Source: VAXT01 sp963827725 (GTDB lineage: Bacteria > Actinomycetota > Thermoleophilia > Gaiellales > Gaiellaceae). From it: a DNA stretch of 64,000 bases. The notes beneath the pieces were generated by a model, which was not told the origin of the DNA, ran no database searches, and was given only the letters and a program-made list of their open reading frames with translations. Location of the stretch: NCBI GenBank assembly GCA_963827725.1, contig CAWHBM010000001.1:1736001-1800000 (forward strand). Direction: 5' to 3'. Below, one piece after another: positions 7,719 through 15,798 of the stretch (position 1 is its first letter; each line of letters starts with the position of its first letter). The translations under genes and the position numbers were made by a program.

Positions 7719-9056
7719 TCACCTTCTTCCTTGCTGTTGGGCTTGCTTCAAAAGCTCCGGTGGGAGCCCAGGCATCTTGCCCTTTTTCATCTGCTTCATC
7801 ATCTTCTGCATCTGCTTTCGGGCGGAAAGCAGCTGGTTGACCTGCTGAATCGTCGCTCCGCTGCCCGCTGCGATCCGCTTTCGCCGAGAGCCGTCGATCA
7901 GGTGCGGCATGCTCCGCTCCTTCGGCGTCATCGAGAGCACGATCGCCTCGACGCGAGCCATGTCCTTCTCGTTCACGTCCAGTCCCTGTACCTGCTTCCC
8001 GACTCCCGGGATCATCGAGAGCACGCCTTTCAGCGGCCCCATCCGCCGCAGCATCCTGTAGCTCGAGAGGAAGTCGTCGAAGGTGAACTCGCCAGAGAGG
8101 AGCTGCTGCTCGAGGCGCGCCTGCTCGTCCTCCTCGACCGCCTCCTCGGCCTTCTCGATCAACGTCAGGACGTCGCCCATGCCGAGGATGCGCGAGGCCA
8201 TCCGGTCGGGGTGGAAGTACTCGAGCTGGTCGAGCTTCTCGCCGATCGACGCGAACTTGACCGGTTTCCCGGTGACCGCCCGCACGGACAGCGCGGCGCC
8301 GCCCCGAGCGTCGCCGTCGAGCTTGGTCAGAACGACGCCGTCGAACGCAACCCGCTCGTGGAAGGCCTCGGCGACCGAGACGGCCTCCTGTCCCGTCATC
8401 GCATCCAGGACGAGGAGGACGTTCGTGGGCTTCGCCGCCTTGCGCACAGCGGCTAGCTCCTCCATCAACGGCTCGTCGACATGGAGGCGCCCCGCGGTGT
8501 CGAGGATGACCACGTCGCGCCCCTGGGTGCGCGCCTGCTCGATTCCCTGAGTCGCCGCCGCGACGGGATCCCCCGCGGTGTAGACCGGGATCTGGAGCTC
8601 CCGCCCGAGCTGCTCGAGCTGCTCGACCGCCGCCGGTCGCTCGAGGTCGGCGGCAACGAGGGCGGGCGCGTGGCCTTCCTTGCGCAGAAGCAGCGCGAGC
8701 TTCGCGGCCGCCGTCGTCTTGCCCGAACCCTGCAGGCCTGCGAGGAGGATCACCGTGGGCGGCTTGCTCGCGAAGGCGAGCTTGGAGTCGCCGCTGCCCA
8801 TGAGCGTCGTCAGCTCGTCGTGGACGATCCTGACGACCTCCTGGCCCGGGGTGAGGCTCTTCGTGACGTCCGCGCCGAGCGCCCGCGCACGCACGCGCGC
8901 CACGAAGTCCTTCACGACCTTGAAGTTGACGTCCGCCTCGAGCAGCGCGAGGCGGATCTCGCGCATCGCGCGCGAAACGGCGTCCTCGTCGAGTTTCCCC
9001 CGGCCCCGAACGTCGTGCAGAGCGGCCTGGAGCCTGTCTGAGAGGGTGTCGAACAC
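7719..9056 (-). CDS. ffh: Signal recognition particle GTPase Ffh
   Basis: Ffh with 4.5S RNA targets nascent membrane proteins to FtsY. N domain, then G domain with the P-loop GLQGSGKTTAAAKLA, DTAGRLHVD and TKLDGDARGG, then a Met-rich M domain ending in KQMQKMMKQMKKGKMPG that binds RNA and signal sequences. The GTG at 9056 gives 445 residues starting VFDTLSDRLQ, the family N-terminus. A TACACT box eight to nine bases upstream suggests a leaderless message. The frame is open further upstream but that sequence is not Ffh-like. Confidence 0.96.
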   Translation of the reverse strand: MFDTLSDRLQAALHDVRGRGKLDEDAVSRAMREIRLALLEADVNFKVVKDFVARVRARALGADVTKSLTPGQEVVRIVHDELTTLMGSGDSKLAFASKPPTVILLAGLQGSGKTTAAAKLALLLRKEGHAPALVAADLERPAAVEQLEQLGRELQIPVYTAGDPVAAATQGIEQARTQGRDVVILDTAGRLHVDEPLMEELAAVRKAAKPTNVLLVLDAMTGQEAVSVAEAFHERVAFDGVVLTKLDGDARGGAALSVRAVTGKPVKFASIGEKLDQLEYFHPDRMASRILGMGDVLTLIEKAEEAVEEDEQARLEQQLLSGEFTFDDFLSSYRMLRRMGPLKGVLSMIPGVGKQVQGLDVNEKDMARVEAIVLSMTPKERSMPHLIDGSRRKRIAAGSGATIQQVNQLLSARKQMQKMMKQMKKGKMPGLPPELLKQAQQQGRR

Positions 9057-9121
9057 CGCCGAAGTGTACTCAGCACCCCTCCGCGTCTCGGAGCGCCGAG
9101 CCACAGTCGTACACTCGTCAC
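9057..9121. promoter_or_regulatory. Divergent promoter region, ffh / cyclase regulator
   Basis: Only 65 bases separate the two start codons. A TACACT lies on the minus strand shortly before the ffh GTG, and another TACACT at about 9110-9115 on the plus strand is six bases before the ATG at 9122. Both fit leaderless transcription. Confidence 0.5.
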
Positions 9122-12100
9122 ATGGCCGTTTTGCGCAAGACCGTGACGGTCCTCTTCTGCGACGTGGCCGACTCGACGCCACTGGGGGAACGGCTCGATC
9201 CGGAAGTCCTGCAGCGGGTGATGGCTCGGTACTTCGACGTGACGAGCTCCGTGCTCGAGCGGCACGGCGGGACAGTCGAGAAGTTCATCGGCGACGCGGT
9301 CATGGCGGTCTTCGGCATCCCCACGGCCCACGACGACGACGCACTCCGGGCGGTGCGGGCCGCCACCGACCTGCGGACCGCGCTGGCCGACCTGAACGGC
9401 GAGCTTCGGCGCGATCACGACGTCGAGCTCTCCGTCCGCACTGGCATCAACACGGGCGAAGTGATCGCGGGCGATCCCGCCTCGGGCCAGGCCTTCGCCA
9501 CCGGCCACGCGGTCGTCGTCGCAGAGCGGCTTGAGAAAGCGGCCCGCGGCGGCGAGATCCTGATCGGCGAGCCGACGAGGCTGCTCGTCGAGAACGCCGC
9601 TCTCGTGGAGCCTGTCTCGCCGTTGAAGTTGAAGGGGAAGTCCGAAACCGTCGAGGCCTGGCAGTTGATCGGGATTCTCGAAGGCGCACCGTCGTTTGCC
9701 CGTCGGTTCGATTCGCCGATGGTCGGCAGAGAACCCGAGCTCGCGCAGCTCCGGTCCGCGTTCGACGGTGCCGTCGAAGAACGCTCTTGCCGTCTGATCA
9801 CCGTCCTCGGCACGGCGGGGATCGGGAAGTCCCGGCTTGCAAATGAGCTGCGTGCAAGCGTTCGCGACGAAGCGTCCGTCCTCGTGGGCCACTGTCTTCC
9901 GTACGGCGAGGGAATCACTTACTGGCCGCTTCGCGACGTCGTACGCGAGGCTGCCGGCGACTTGACGCAGACGCAGATCGAAGGGTTGCTCGAAGGAGAA
10001 GAGGATGCGAGCCGCGTTGCAGCGAGCGTGGCAGCCGCAATCGGTGTCGGCGAGGTCGCCGGAGCCGCCGACGAGACGCTCTGGGCCGTTCGCCGGCTCT
10101 TCGAGCACCTGGCGCGCGATCGACCGCTCATCGTCGGGTTCGACGATCTCCAGTGGGCCGAGCCGACCTTCCTCGACCTCGTCGAGTATCTCGTCGGCTG
10201 GAGCAAGGACGCGCCGATCCTCGTCGTGTGCCTCGCGCGACCCGAGCTACTCGACAAGCACCCGACGTGGCTTGCCGTGAGACCGAACGCGGAGTCGATC
10301 ACGCTCGAGCCCCTCTCCGAGCAGGAAGCGGACTCGCTGCTCGAGGTTCTGCGCGGCGAAGCCGAGCTCAGCTCCGATGTGCTCGCGAAGATCGCCGAGG
10401 CGGCCGAGGGCAACCCGCTCTTCGTCGAGCAGATGCTCGCGATGATGACCAAGGACGACGCTCCCGGCGGAGAGATGCCGCCGTCCATACACGCGCTGCT
10501 CGCCGCGCGCCTGGACCGCCTCGAGCCCGAGGAGCGGGCCGCGATCGAACGGGCTTCGGTGATCGGGAGGGACTTCTGGCGCGGAGCAGTCGCCGATCTC
10601 TCGCGCGAGGAGGATCGAGACTCGCTGACCGCACGGCTGATGACGCTGGTGCGGAAGGATCTGATCCGGCCCGCACGCTCGATCTTCCCGCGGGAAGACG
10701 CCTTTCGGTTCCGGCACGCGCTCATCCGGGACGTTGCCTACCTCGCGATCCCCAAGGAGACCCGCGCCGAGCTGCACGAGCGCTTCGCCGACTGGCTCGA
10801 GCGCACCGCGGGGGAGCGGGCGAAAGAGCTCGAAGAGATTCTCGGCTACCACCTCGAACAGGCTTTTCTCTACCGCAAGGAGCTCGGGCCGGTCGGCGAG
10901 GAGCACAGTGCGCTCGCGATTCGGGCCGGCGAACGGCTCGCCGCGGCCGGCCGCCGCGCGATCGTGGCGCGCAGCGACTTGGCCGCGGCGGTCAGCCTTC
11001 TCAGTCGGTCGATCTCGCTCCTTCCGGTGGATCACCCTCTGCGGCGCGAGATCCTGCCCGAGCTTGGGAGCGCGCTCATGCGCACAGGCGACTTCGCACG
11101 CGCGGAGGGCGTCCTGGACGAGGCCCTCGACTCGGCCGCTGCAGTTGGAGATCGCCGCCTCGAGCTCCGCACGATCATCGAGCGCGAGTTCTTTCGATCA
11201 TTTACGGAGCCGGAGGGCTCTGCGCTCGACGATTCCACTGTGGCCGAGCAGACGATCCCCTTGCTCGAGGAGCTCGGTGACGACCTCGGGCTGGCGAAGG
11301 CCTGGTGGTTGAAAAGCGAGCCCGACGTCAACGCGTGCCGATGGGGCGCTCGGGCCGAAGCGCTCGAGCGCGCGCTTGAGCATGCGCGGCGATCCGGAGA
11401 CGCGGCCGAGGTGGCGACGATCACGTCGCTCCACGCGCAGGCGCTCTACTACGGCCCGACACCGGTCCCCGACGCGATCGAGCAATGCGAGCAGTACCTC
11501 GCGGAGCATCCCGAGAACCGGTCGCTGGAGGCCTCCGTCAGTGGCGTCCTTGCAGGCCTCCGGGCGATGCAGGGGGACTTCGATCAAGCGCGAACATTGC
11601 AGGCCCGCTCCCGCGAGCTCCAGGAAGAGCTCGGTCAGCGGCTTCGGATCGTGAATGTCGGAGCGATCCTGGCAGCCGAGATCGCCGAGCTGGCCGGACG
11701 GCCCGAGGAGGCCGTTTCCATGCTTCGTTGGGCCTATGACACGTTGGACGAGATGGGTGCCTGGAGCGCCACGGCGACCATTGCCGCGTTTCTTGCCGAG
11801 GCGCTCTGTCTCGCCGGTCACTACGACGAGGTCGAGGAGGTCTCGAGGATCAGCGAGAACGCTCCGGAGAGCGACATCGTCACGCAGGTGCTCTGGCGCA
11901 CGGCGCGCGCACGCGCCATCGTCAACCGCGATCCGGAGACAGCCGAGGCGCTCGCGCGAGAGGCACTCGCGACTGCGCAGTCGACCGACTATCCCGATCT
12001 CGAAGCGCGGGCACTGGTGTCAGTGGCGGAGGTCGTAAGCCCGGGCGAGGAGGCGTCGCGTCTGCGCGAAGCCGCCAGGCGCCTCTACGAGCAGAAGGGC

Positions 12101-12151
12101 AACGTCGCTGCCATTGCCCGTCTGGCGGCTCCGTCTTCGCGTCCGTCGTAG
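9122..12151 (+). CDS. Class III nucleotidyl cyclase - ATPase - TPR regulator
   Basis: A 1009-residue multidomain regulator. Residues 5-180 are a class III cyclase domain: VTVLFCDVADST has the metal-binding Asp, then EKFIGDAVMAVFG with the second metal Asp, and GINTGEVIAG. Residues about 200-600 are a STAND/AAA-type ATPase opened by VGREPELAQL, with Walker A GTAGIGKSRL and Walker B-like LIVGFDDLQW. The C-terminal 400 residues are helical and TPR-like. The metal Asp residues suggest an active adenylate (or guanylate) cyclase gated by the ATPase and TPR parts. No helix-turn-helix is visible. It stands alone and is divergent from ffh. The input signal is unknown. Confidence 0.9.
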   Translation: MAVLRKTVTVLFCDVADSTPLGERLDPEVLQRVMARYFDVTSSVLERHGGTVEKFIGDAVMAVFGIPTAHDDDALRAVRAATDLRTALADLNGELRRDHDVELSVRTGINTGEVIAGDPASGQAFATGHAVVVAERLEKAARGGEILIGEPTRLLVENAALVEPVSPLKLKGKSETVEAWQLIGILEGAPSFARRFDSPMVGREPELAQLRSAFDGAVEERSCRLITVLGTAGIGKSRLANELRASVRDEASVLVGHCLPYGEGITYWPLRDVVREAAGDLTQTQIEGLLEGEEDASRVAASVAAAIGVGEVAGAADETLWAVRRLFEHLARDRPLIVGFDDLQWAEPTFLDLVEYLVGWSKDAPILVVCLARPELLDKHPTWLAVRPNAESITLEPLSEQEADSLLEVLRGEAELSSDVLAKIAEAAEGNPLFVEQMLAMMTKDDAPGGEMPPSIHALLAARLDRLEPEERAAIERASVIGRDFWRGAVADLSREEDRDSLTARLMTLVRKDLIRPARSIFPREDAFRFRHALIRDVAYLAIPKETRAELHERFADWLERTAGERAKELEEILGYHLEQAFLYRKELGPVGEEHSALAIRAGERLAAAGRRAIVARSDLAAAVSLLSRSISLLPVDHPLRREILPELGSALMRTGDFARAEGVLDEALDSAAAVGDRRLELRTIIEREFFRSFTEPEGSALDDSTVAEQTIPLLEELGDDLGLAKAWWLKSEPDVNACRWGARAEALERALEHARRSGDAAEVATITSLHAQALYYGPTPVPDAIEQCEQYLAEHPENRSLEASVSGVLAGLRAMQGDFDQARTLQARSRELQEELGQRLRIVNVGAILAAEIAELAGRPEEAVSMLRWAYDTLDEMGAWSATATIAAFLAEALCLAGHYDEVEEVSRISENAPESDIVTQVLWRTARARAIVNRDPETAEALAREALATAQSTDYPDLEARALVSVAEVVSPGEEASRLREAARRLYEQKGNVAAIARLAAPSSRPS

Positions 12152-12187
12152 GATGACCCGCACACGACGAGGTAGGAGGAGCATCCC

Positions 12188-12388
12188 ATGGAGCAGAACG
12201 GCGATACGTACTGGGGCGTCAGCGACGACGGTTTCAAGGGAGCCGCAAGGGCCGCTGTCGAAGAATACGAGCGGGTCAACGGAGTGCCGCCGGAGGGCGA
12301 GCCGGTGACGCTACGCATCCTGGAGATGTCCGTGACGGTCGAGAACCCGATTCGCGACTACCGGGTCCTGCTCGGGCCTTCGGATTGA
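12188..12388 (+). CDS. Small dodecin-fold protein
   Basis: A 66-residue protein whose layout matches dodecins: a short strand, a helix starting at SDDGFKGAARAAVEEYERVNG, then strands TLRILEMSVTVENP and IRDYRVLLGP. Dodecins form hollow 12-subunit shells that bind flavin or CoA. The typical flavin-stacking tryptophan in the middle strand is absent. The ribosome-binding site GGTAGGAGGA is strong and lies 8-10 bases before the ATG. A second dodecin-like gene lies at 12742. Assignment is by pattern only. Confidence 0.7.
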   Translation: MEQNGDTYWGVSDDGFKGAARAAVEEYERVNGVPPEGEPVTLRILEMSVTVENPIRDYRVLLGPSD

Positions 12389-12393
12389 TCGCT

Positions 12394-12522
12394 GTGAACG
12401 AGCAGCCCATGCCGCCGCCGCAGCCGGAGCCGCCGCCCCTGCCGGAACCGACTCCGGACGAACCGCCGGTTCCGGAGGAGCCGCCCGCCGGGCCTGACAT
12501 CCCGCCGCCGACTGAGCCGTAG
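12394..12522 (+). CDS. Possible 42-residue Pro/Glu-rich peptide
   Basis: A short frame (GTG 12394, stop 12520-12522) begins just after the dodecin-like gene and encodes mostly Pro and Glu (PPPQPEPPPLPEP and similar). Its TAG overlaps the first base of RNA element copy B. Either a real small protein or a chance frame in GC-rich leader sequence. No ribosome-binding site stands out. Confidence 0.35.
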   Translation: MNEQPMPPPQPEPPPLPEPTPDEPPVPEEPPAGPDIPPPTEP

Positions 12523-12683
12523 GAGGGTTTGGCGGGATGTTGCTCGTCGCTGGGGTGCGATGGTCGTTCCGAGACAAGGACGCAGGGAGTGCCCAGGCTA
12601 GTCAGCCTGGGTGCGACTGAGGACGCCGCTCTCGGGGCGAGCAGCGCGGCCCAGCGGCTCAGCCATATCTCGCCAAACCCTCC
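12522..12683 (+). ncRNA. Structured repeat element, copy B (candidate novel RNA; sense strand plus)
   Basis: Best-resolved of three copies. Helices read from sequence: P1 12522-12538 with 12667-12683 (17 bp); P2 12541-12548 (TGCTCGTC) with 12636-12643 (GGCGAGCA); P3 12549-12554 (GCTGGG) with 12650-12655 (CCCAGC); P4 12569-12574 (CCGAGA) with 12630-12635 (TCTCGG); P5 hairpin 12589-12599 with 12604-12614. P2 and P3 interleave, so they form a pseudoknot. Invariant unpaired blocks GGACGCAGGGA (12578-12588) and GACTGAGGAC (12615-12624) flank P5. Located between two dodecin-fold genes on the same strand, 58 bases before the second start codon. Confidence 0.8.
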
Positions 12684-12741
12684 TCTCTCAAGAGGCGTTA
12701 GTCTCCGCCGCCCAAGCAAGCGAACAAAGGAGCGGGGAGAG

Positions 12742-12948
12742 ATGGCAGACGTCGCAAAAGTCGTCACGATCATCGGACAATCGCCGGAGAGCTTCGCCAA
12801 GGCGGCCGACGTGGCCGTTCAGGAAGCAGCGAAGACGCTTCGCGGCATCACGGGAGCAGACGTGATCTCGATGAGCGCCGAGTCCGACGGCAGCAAGATC
12901 ACGCAGTACCGAACGACGGTCAACATCGCGTTCGCGATCGAGCGCTAA
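12742..12948 (+). CDS. Dodecin family protein
   Basis: A 68-residue protein (MADVAKVVTIIGQSPESFAKA...). It follows the dodecin plan strand-helix-strand-strand, with the GQSPESFAKAADVAVQEAAKTL helix and the terminal VNIAFAIER strand. Dodecins assemble into dodecamers that store or scavenge flavins, or bind CoA. The Gln near the end of the second strand (ITQYRT) is kept, but the flavin-sandwiching Trp is not visible (SMSAESDG region), so flavin binding is uncertain. Start ATG 12742 has a good Shine-Dalgarno (GGAGCGGGGAG). Downstream HAD gene starts five bases after its stop, so cotranscription is likely. Confidence 0.85.
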   Translation: MADVAKVVTIIGQSPESFAKAADVAVQEAAKTLRGITGADVISMSAESDGSKITQYRTTVNIAFAIER

Positions 12949-12952
12949 GGCG

Positions 12953-13636
12953 TTGGAGAAGCCGCTCGCGGTCCTCTTCGACATCGACGGCACGCTGATC
13001 TCGAGCGGAGGAGCGGGAGCCGAGAGCTGGCGCCGGGCATTCGAGGAGATCTACGGCGTCGATGCGGACATCGAGCGGTTCGCGGCGCCGGGCACGACCG
13101 ATCCGGAGGTTGGACGCCTGACCTTCGTCGGCGTGCTCGGCCGGGAACCGACTCCTGCAGAGCTGGCCGAGCTGATGGGGAAGCGCCTCGAGGCGCTTCC
13201 CCAAGCGGTTGCCGAGTCGAAGGGCTACAGAGTGCTACCCGGTGTCGAGGAGACGCTCGAACGGCTCCGCGACGCCGGGTTCCTGCTCGGCCTGACGACC
13301 GGCGGCGTCGAAGCAGCCGCACACATGAAGCTCGAGCGTGGCGGGCTCAACCGCTTCTTCTCGTTCGGGGGCTACGGGTCCGACTCACCCGACCGAGCAG
13401 AGCTGACGAGGCGCGCGATCGAGCGAGTCGGAGCGATCCTCAAGCAGCCTGTTGACCCGAAGCAAGTCCTCGTCGTGGGTGACACACCGCTCGACATCGC
13501 AGCCGCGCACGCAGCGGGCGCCGTCGCGGTCGGCGTCGCGAGCGGCGACTACGACGAGGACGAGCTGCGCCGGGCGGGATCCGACTACGTGCTGGCATCG
13601 CTCGAGCAGCCGCTTCCAGACATCGACCAGCGGTAG
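12953..13636 (+). CDS. HAD-family hydrolase (phosphoglycolate-phosphatase-like)
   Basis: A 227-residue haloacid dehalogenase-type phosphatase. Motif I is LFDIDGTLI (nucleophile Asp at residue 10), motif II LTTGG, and motif IV VVGDTPLDIAAAHAAGA. An alpha-helical cap lies between motifs I and II. Layout resembles phosphoglycolate phosphatases and beta-phosphoglucomutase-like enzymes; the substrate cannot be read from sequence. TTG start at 12953, five bases after the dodecin stop. Confidence 0.88.
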   Translation: MEKPLAVLFDIDGTLISSGGAGAESWRRAFEEIYGVDADIERFAAPGTTDPEVGRLTFVGVLGREPTPAELAELMGKRLEALPQAVAESKGYRVLPGVEETLERLRDAGFLLGLTTGGVEAAAHMKLERGGLNRFFSFGGYGSDSPDRAELTRRAIERVGAILKQPVDPKQVLVVGDTPLDIAAAHAAGAVAVGVASGDYDEDELRRAGSDYVLASLEQPLPDIDQR

Positions 13637-13663
13637 GATCGGAGAGACACCGAGAGGGAAGCG

Positions 13664-14995
13664 ATGAACGAATTGCGGTTCCTCGTGACAGCCAGCTCGA
13701 TCGCGTTGCTCCTGGTCGGCGCCGCGAGCGCGGGCCCGGCTACGACGACGACGACGCGGGTCAGCGTTGACAGCGGCGGCGGACAGGCGAACGGGTCGAG
13801 CTCCTCGTCCGCGCTGAGCGCCGACGGCCGATCGGTCGTCTTCTGCTCCACGGCCTCGAACCTCGTGGCCGGAGACACGAACGGCGTCAGCGACGCCTTC
13901 GCCCACGACCGTGCGAGCGGCGCGACGACGAGGGTGAGCGTCGACTCGAGCGGCACCCAGGCCAACAGTCATAGTTGCTGGGATCCCGCGCTCAGTGCCG
14001 ACGGCCGCTTCGTCGTCTTCACCTCCGTCGCCTCGAATCTCGTGGTGGGAGACACGAACGGCAGGCTCGACGTCTTCGTCCACGACCGCGGAAGCGGCGC
14101 CACCACACGAGTCAGCGTCGACAGCGCCGGCTCCCAGGCGTCCGGCCACAGCTATAGGCCGGCCATCAGCAGCGACGGTCGGTTCGTCGCCTTCGACTCT
14201 GTGGCCGACAACCTGGTCGCAGGTGACACGAACGGCAGGCTCGACGTCTTCGTCCACGACCGCGGAAGCGGCTCCACCACACGGGTCAGCGTGGCGAGCG
14301 ACGGCGCGCAGGCCAACCGCCAGAGCCTGAAGCCAACGGTCAGCGGCACCGGCCGCTTCGTCACCTTCCAGTCCGAGGCCTCGAATCTCGTCGCGGCGGA
14401 TACGAACAACGCAGAGGACGCCTTCGTCCACGACCGCGCGAGTGGCGCGACGACCCGGATCAGCGTCTCGAGCAGCGGCGCGCAGGGCAACCGCCTCAGC
14501 GCGGAGCCGGCGATCAGCGACGACGGGCGGTTCGTCGCCTTTCGCTCCCTCGCATCGAATCTGGTGACAGGGGACACGAACAACGTGAACGACGTTTTCG
14601 TCCGCGACCGCTCATGCGGCCTGACGACTCGGGTCAGCGTCGCAAGCGGCGGCGCGCAGGCAAACAGTGACAGCCATGAGCCCGCCATCAGCGGCAACGG
14701 CCGCTTCGCCGGCTTCTTCTCCGTTTCCTCGAACCTGGTCGCAGGAGACTCAAATGGCGCGTATGACATCTTCGTCCACGACCGCCATGCCAACTCGACT
14801 GCACGCGTCAGTGTCAGCGACGCCGGAAGCCAGGGAAACCAGAACAGTCAGGAGCCGTCGCTCAGCGTCGACGGACGAGCGGTTGCCTTCTACTCCGGCG
14901 CGTCGAATCTCGTCGTGGGAGATACGAATGCCGCCGGCGACGTTTTCGTCCATGACCGGCCACTCAAACCGGGACTGGTGCGCATCTGCGCTTGA
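13664..14995 (+). CDS. Secreted seven-repeat beta-propeller protein
   Basis: Signal peptide (residues about 1-23), then seven tandem repeats of about 58 residues, each TTRVSV..SG.QAN...., then a SADGRFV.F.S block, ASNLV.GDTNG, and D.FVHDR. Seven units fit one seven-bladed propeller of the TolB/PD40 type. The GDTNG..DVF segment resembles acidic calcium-binding loops. Repeats 2, 3 and 4 are also alike at DNA level, which suggests recent internal duplication. No catalytic residue is seen. Possibly a cell-surface binding protein; function unknown. Confidence 0.85.
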   Translation: MNELRFLVTASSIALLLVGAASAGPATTTTTRVSVDSGGGQANGSSSSSALSADGRSVVFCSTASNLVAGDTNGVSDAFAHDRASGATTRVSVDSSGTQANSHSCWDPALSADGRFVVFTSVASNLVVGDTNGRLDVFVHDRGSGATTRVSVDSAGSQASGHSYRPAISSDGRFVAFDSVADNLVAGDTNGRLDVFVHDRGSGSTTRVSVASDGAQANRQSLKPTVSGTGRFVTFQSEASNLVAADTNNAEDAFVHDRASGATTRISVSSSGAQGNRLSAEPAISDDGRFVAFRSLASNLVTGDTNNVNDVFVRDRSCGLTTRVSVASGGAQANSDSHEPAISGNGRFAGFFSVSSNLVAGDSNGAYDIFVHDRHANSTARVSVSDAGSQGNQNSQEPSLSVDGRAVAFYSGASNLVVGDTNAAGDVFVHDRPLKPGLVRICA

Positions 14996-15011
14996 GCAGG
15001 CCCTTCTCCGC

Positions 15012-15137
15012 TCACGGTGCCGTCACCGTCTTCACAGGATCGCTTTGCTCGCCGGTCGCGGCGTAATAGGAGACGACCGTGGCCACCGCGAAGAGGAAGA
15101 CGATCGCAAGCGCGACGATGATCATCAGCTTTCGCAC
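15012..15137 (-). CDS. Small single-span membrane protein
   Basis: A 41-residue frame with GTG start, three bases after the stop of the upstream secreted-protein gene. N-terminal RKL, a hydrophobic helix (MIIVALAIVFLFAVATVVSYY) and a short polar tail. Tight coupling to the upstream gene supports it being real. Function unknown. Confidence 0.55.
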   Translation of the reverse strand: MRKLMIIVALAIVFLFAVATVVSYYAATGEQSDPVKTVTAP

Positions 15138-15139
15138 GA

Positions 15140-15700
15140 TCAACAGCCGTACCAACCCGACCAGGCGCCGTTGCCGTGGACGGTGAGGTTCGCACAGCGG
15201 CTGAAACTGCGTTCCGCGCCGGCCCAGGACCAGCGGAAATTGCCGATGCCCTTCAGTTGGATACGGGCACAGCCGGTGCACCCTGCTACTACGTGATGCG
15301 ACACGCCACTTGGGTGGTAGTACCCCACGGTCTCCTGCCAGTGCGAGGACTGGTCGCGGCCCGTGATGACCCTGCCGTTGTAACAGACGAGCGGGCGGTA
15401 ATAGTGGTGCCAGTTGTTGTCTCCAAGCCACCAGAAGCTGCCCCACTGGAGGAAGTACCAGCGGTAGCAGGCCTGGACGGCGTCCTGACTCACCAGCTCG
15501 CTGACGACCGCGGCCTGCTCTCCGCCGCAGGTCGGCCCGTCGTCGCAGGGGTCGGAGCCATCGGGCGCGGGCGCCGGGACGACGGTGGCCGACGCCGAAG
15601 TCGTCGTTGTCGTGCCGCTGACTGCCAGAGCCGGCAACGGCAGCACCAACGCGGCGCCGAGCAGAATCAGTAGTGGGATCTTGCGCTTGCTGAGCATCAC
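15140..15700 (-). CDS. Secreted cysteine- and aromatic-rich protein
   Basis: A 186-residue protein with a clear signal peptide (about residues 1-26, ending PALAVSG), then a Thr/Ala linker. The mature part is rich in Trp, Tyr, His and eight or more Cys (DPCDDGPTCGG, QACYRWYFLQWGS, VVAGCTGCARI, terminal WYGC), so it is probably disulfide-bonded outside the cell. Strong Shine-Dalgarno (ACGGAGG) before the ATG pair at 15700. Not a family I recognise. Confidence 0.7.
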   Translation of the reverse strand: MMLSKRKIPLLILLGAALVLPLPALAVSGTTTTTSASATVVPAPAPDGSDPCDDGPTCGGEQAAVVSELVSQDAVQACYRWYFLQWGSFWWLGDNNWHHYYRPLVCYNGRVITGRDQSSHWQETVGYYHPSGVSHHVVAGCTGCARIQLKGIGNFRWSWAGAERSFSRCANLTVHGNGAWSGWYGC

Positions 15701-15798
15701 CGAACCTCCGTAGTTCGTCGTAGAAGACCTCCGGTGATTAAAACTGCTGCATTCGGACGCATTTGCGCCGGATGTGTGCCAGCTTCGCGGCGCTGTGG

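Noticed and set aside
12615..12624. GACTGAGGAC as a hammerhead ribozyme core
   Set aside because: Only resembles CTGATGAG; the rest of the hammerhead consensus and three-way junction are absent.
12578..12624. Kink-turn in the P5-flanking loop
   Set aside because: The loop is GGAG opposite GA; the three-base bulge followed by tandem G-A pairs is not clearly present.
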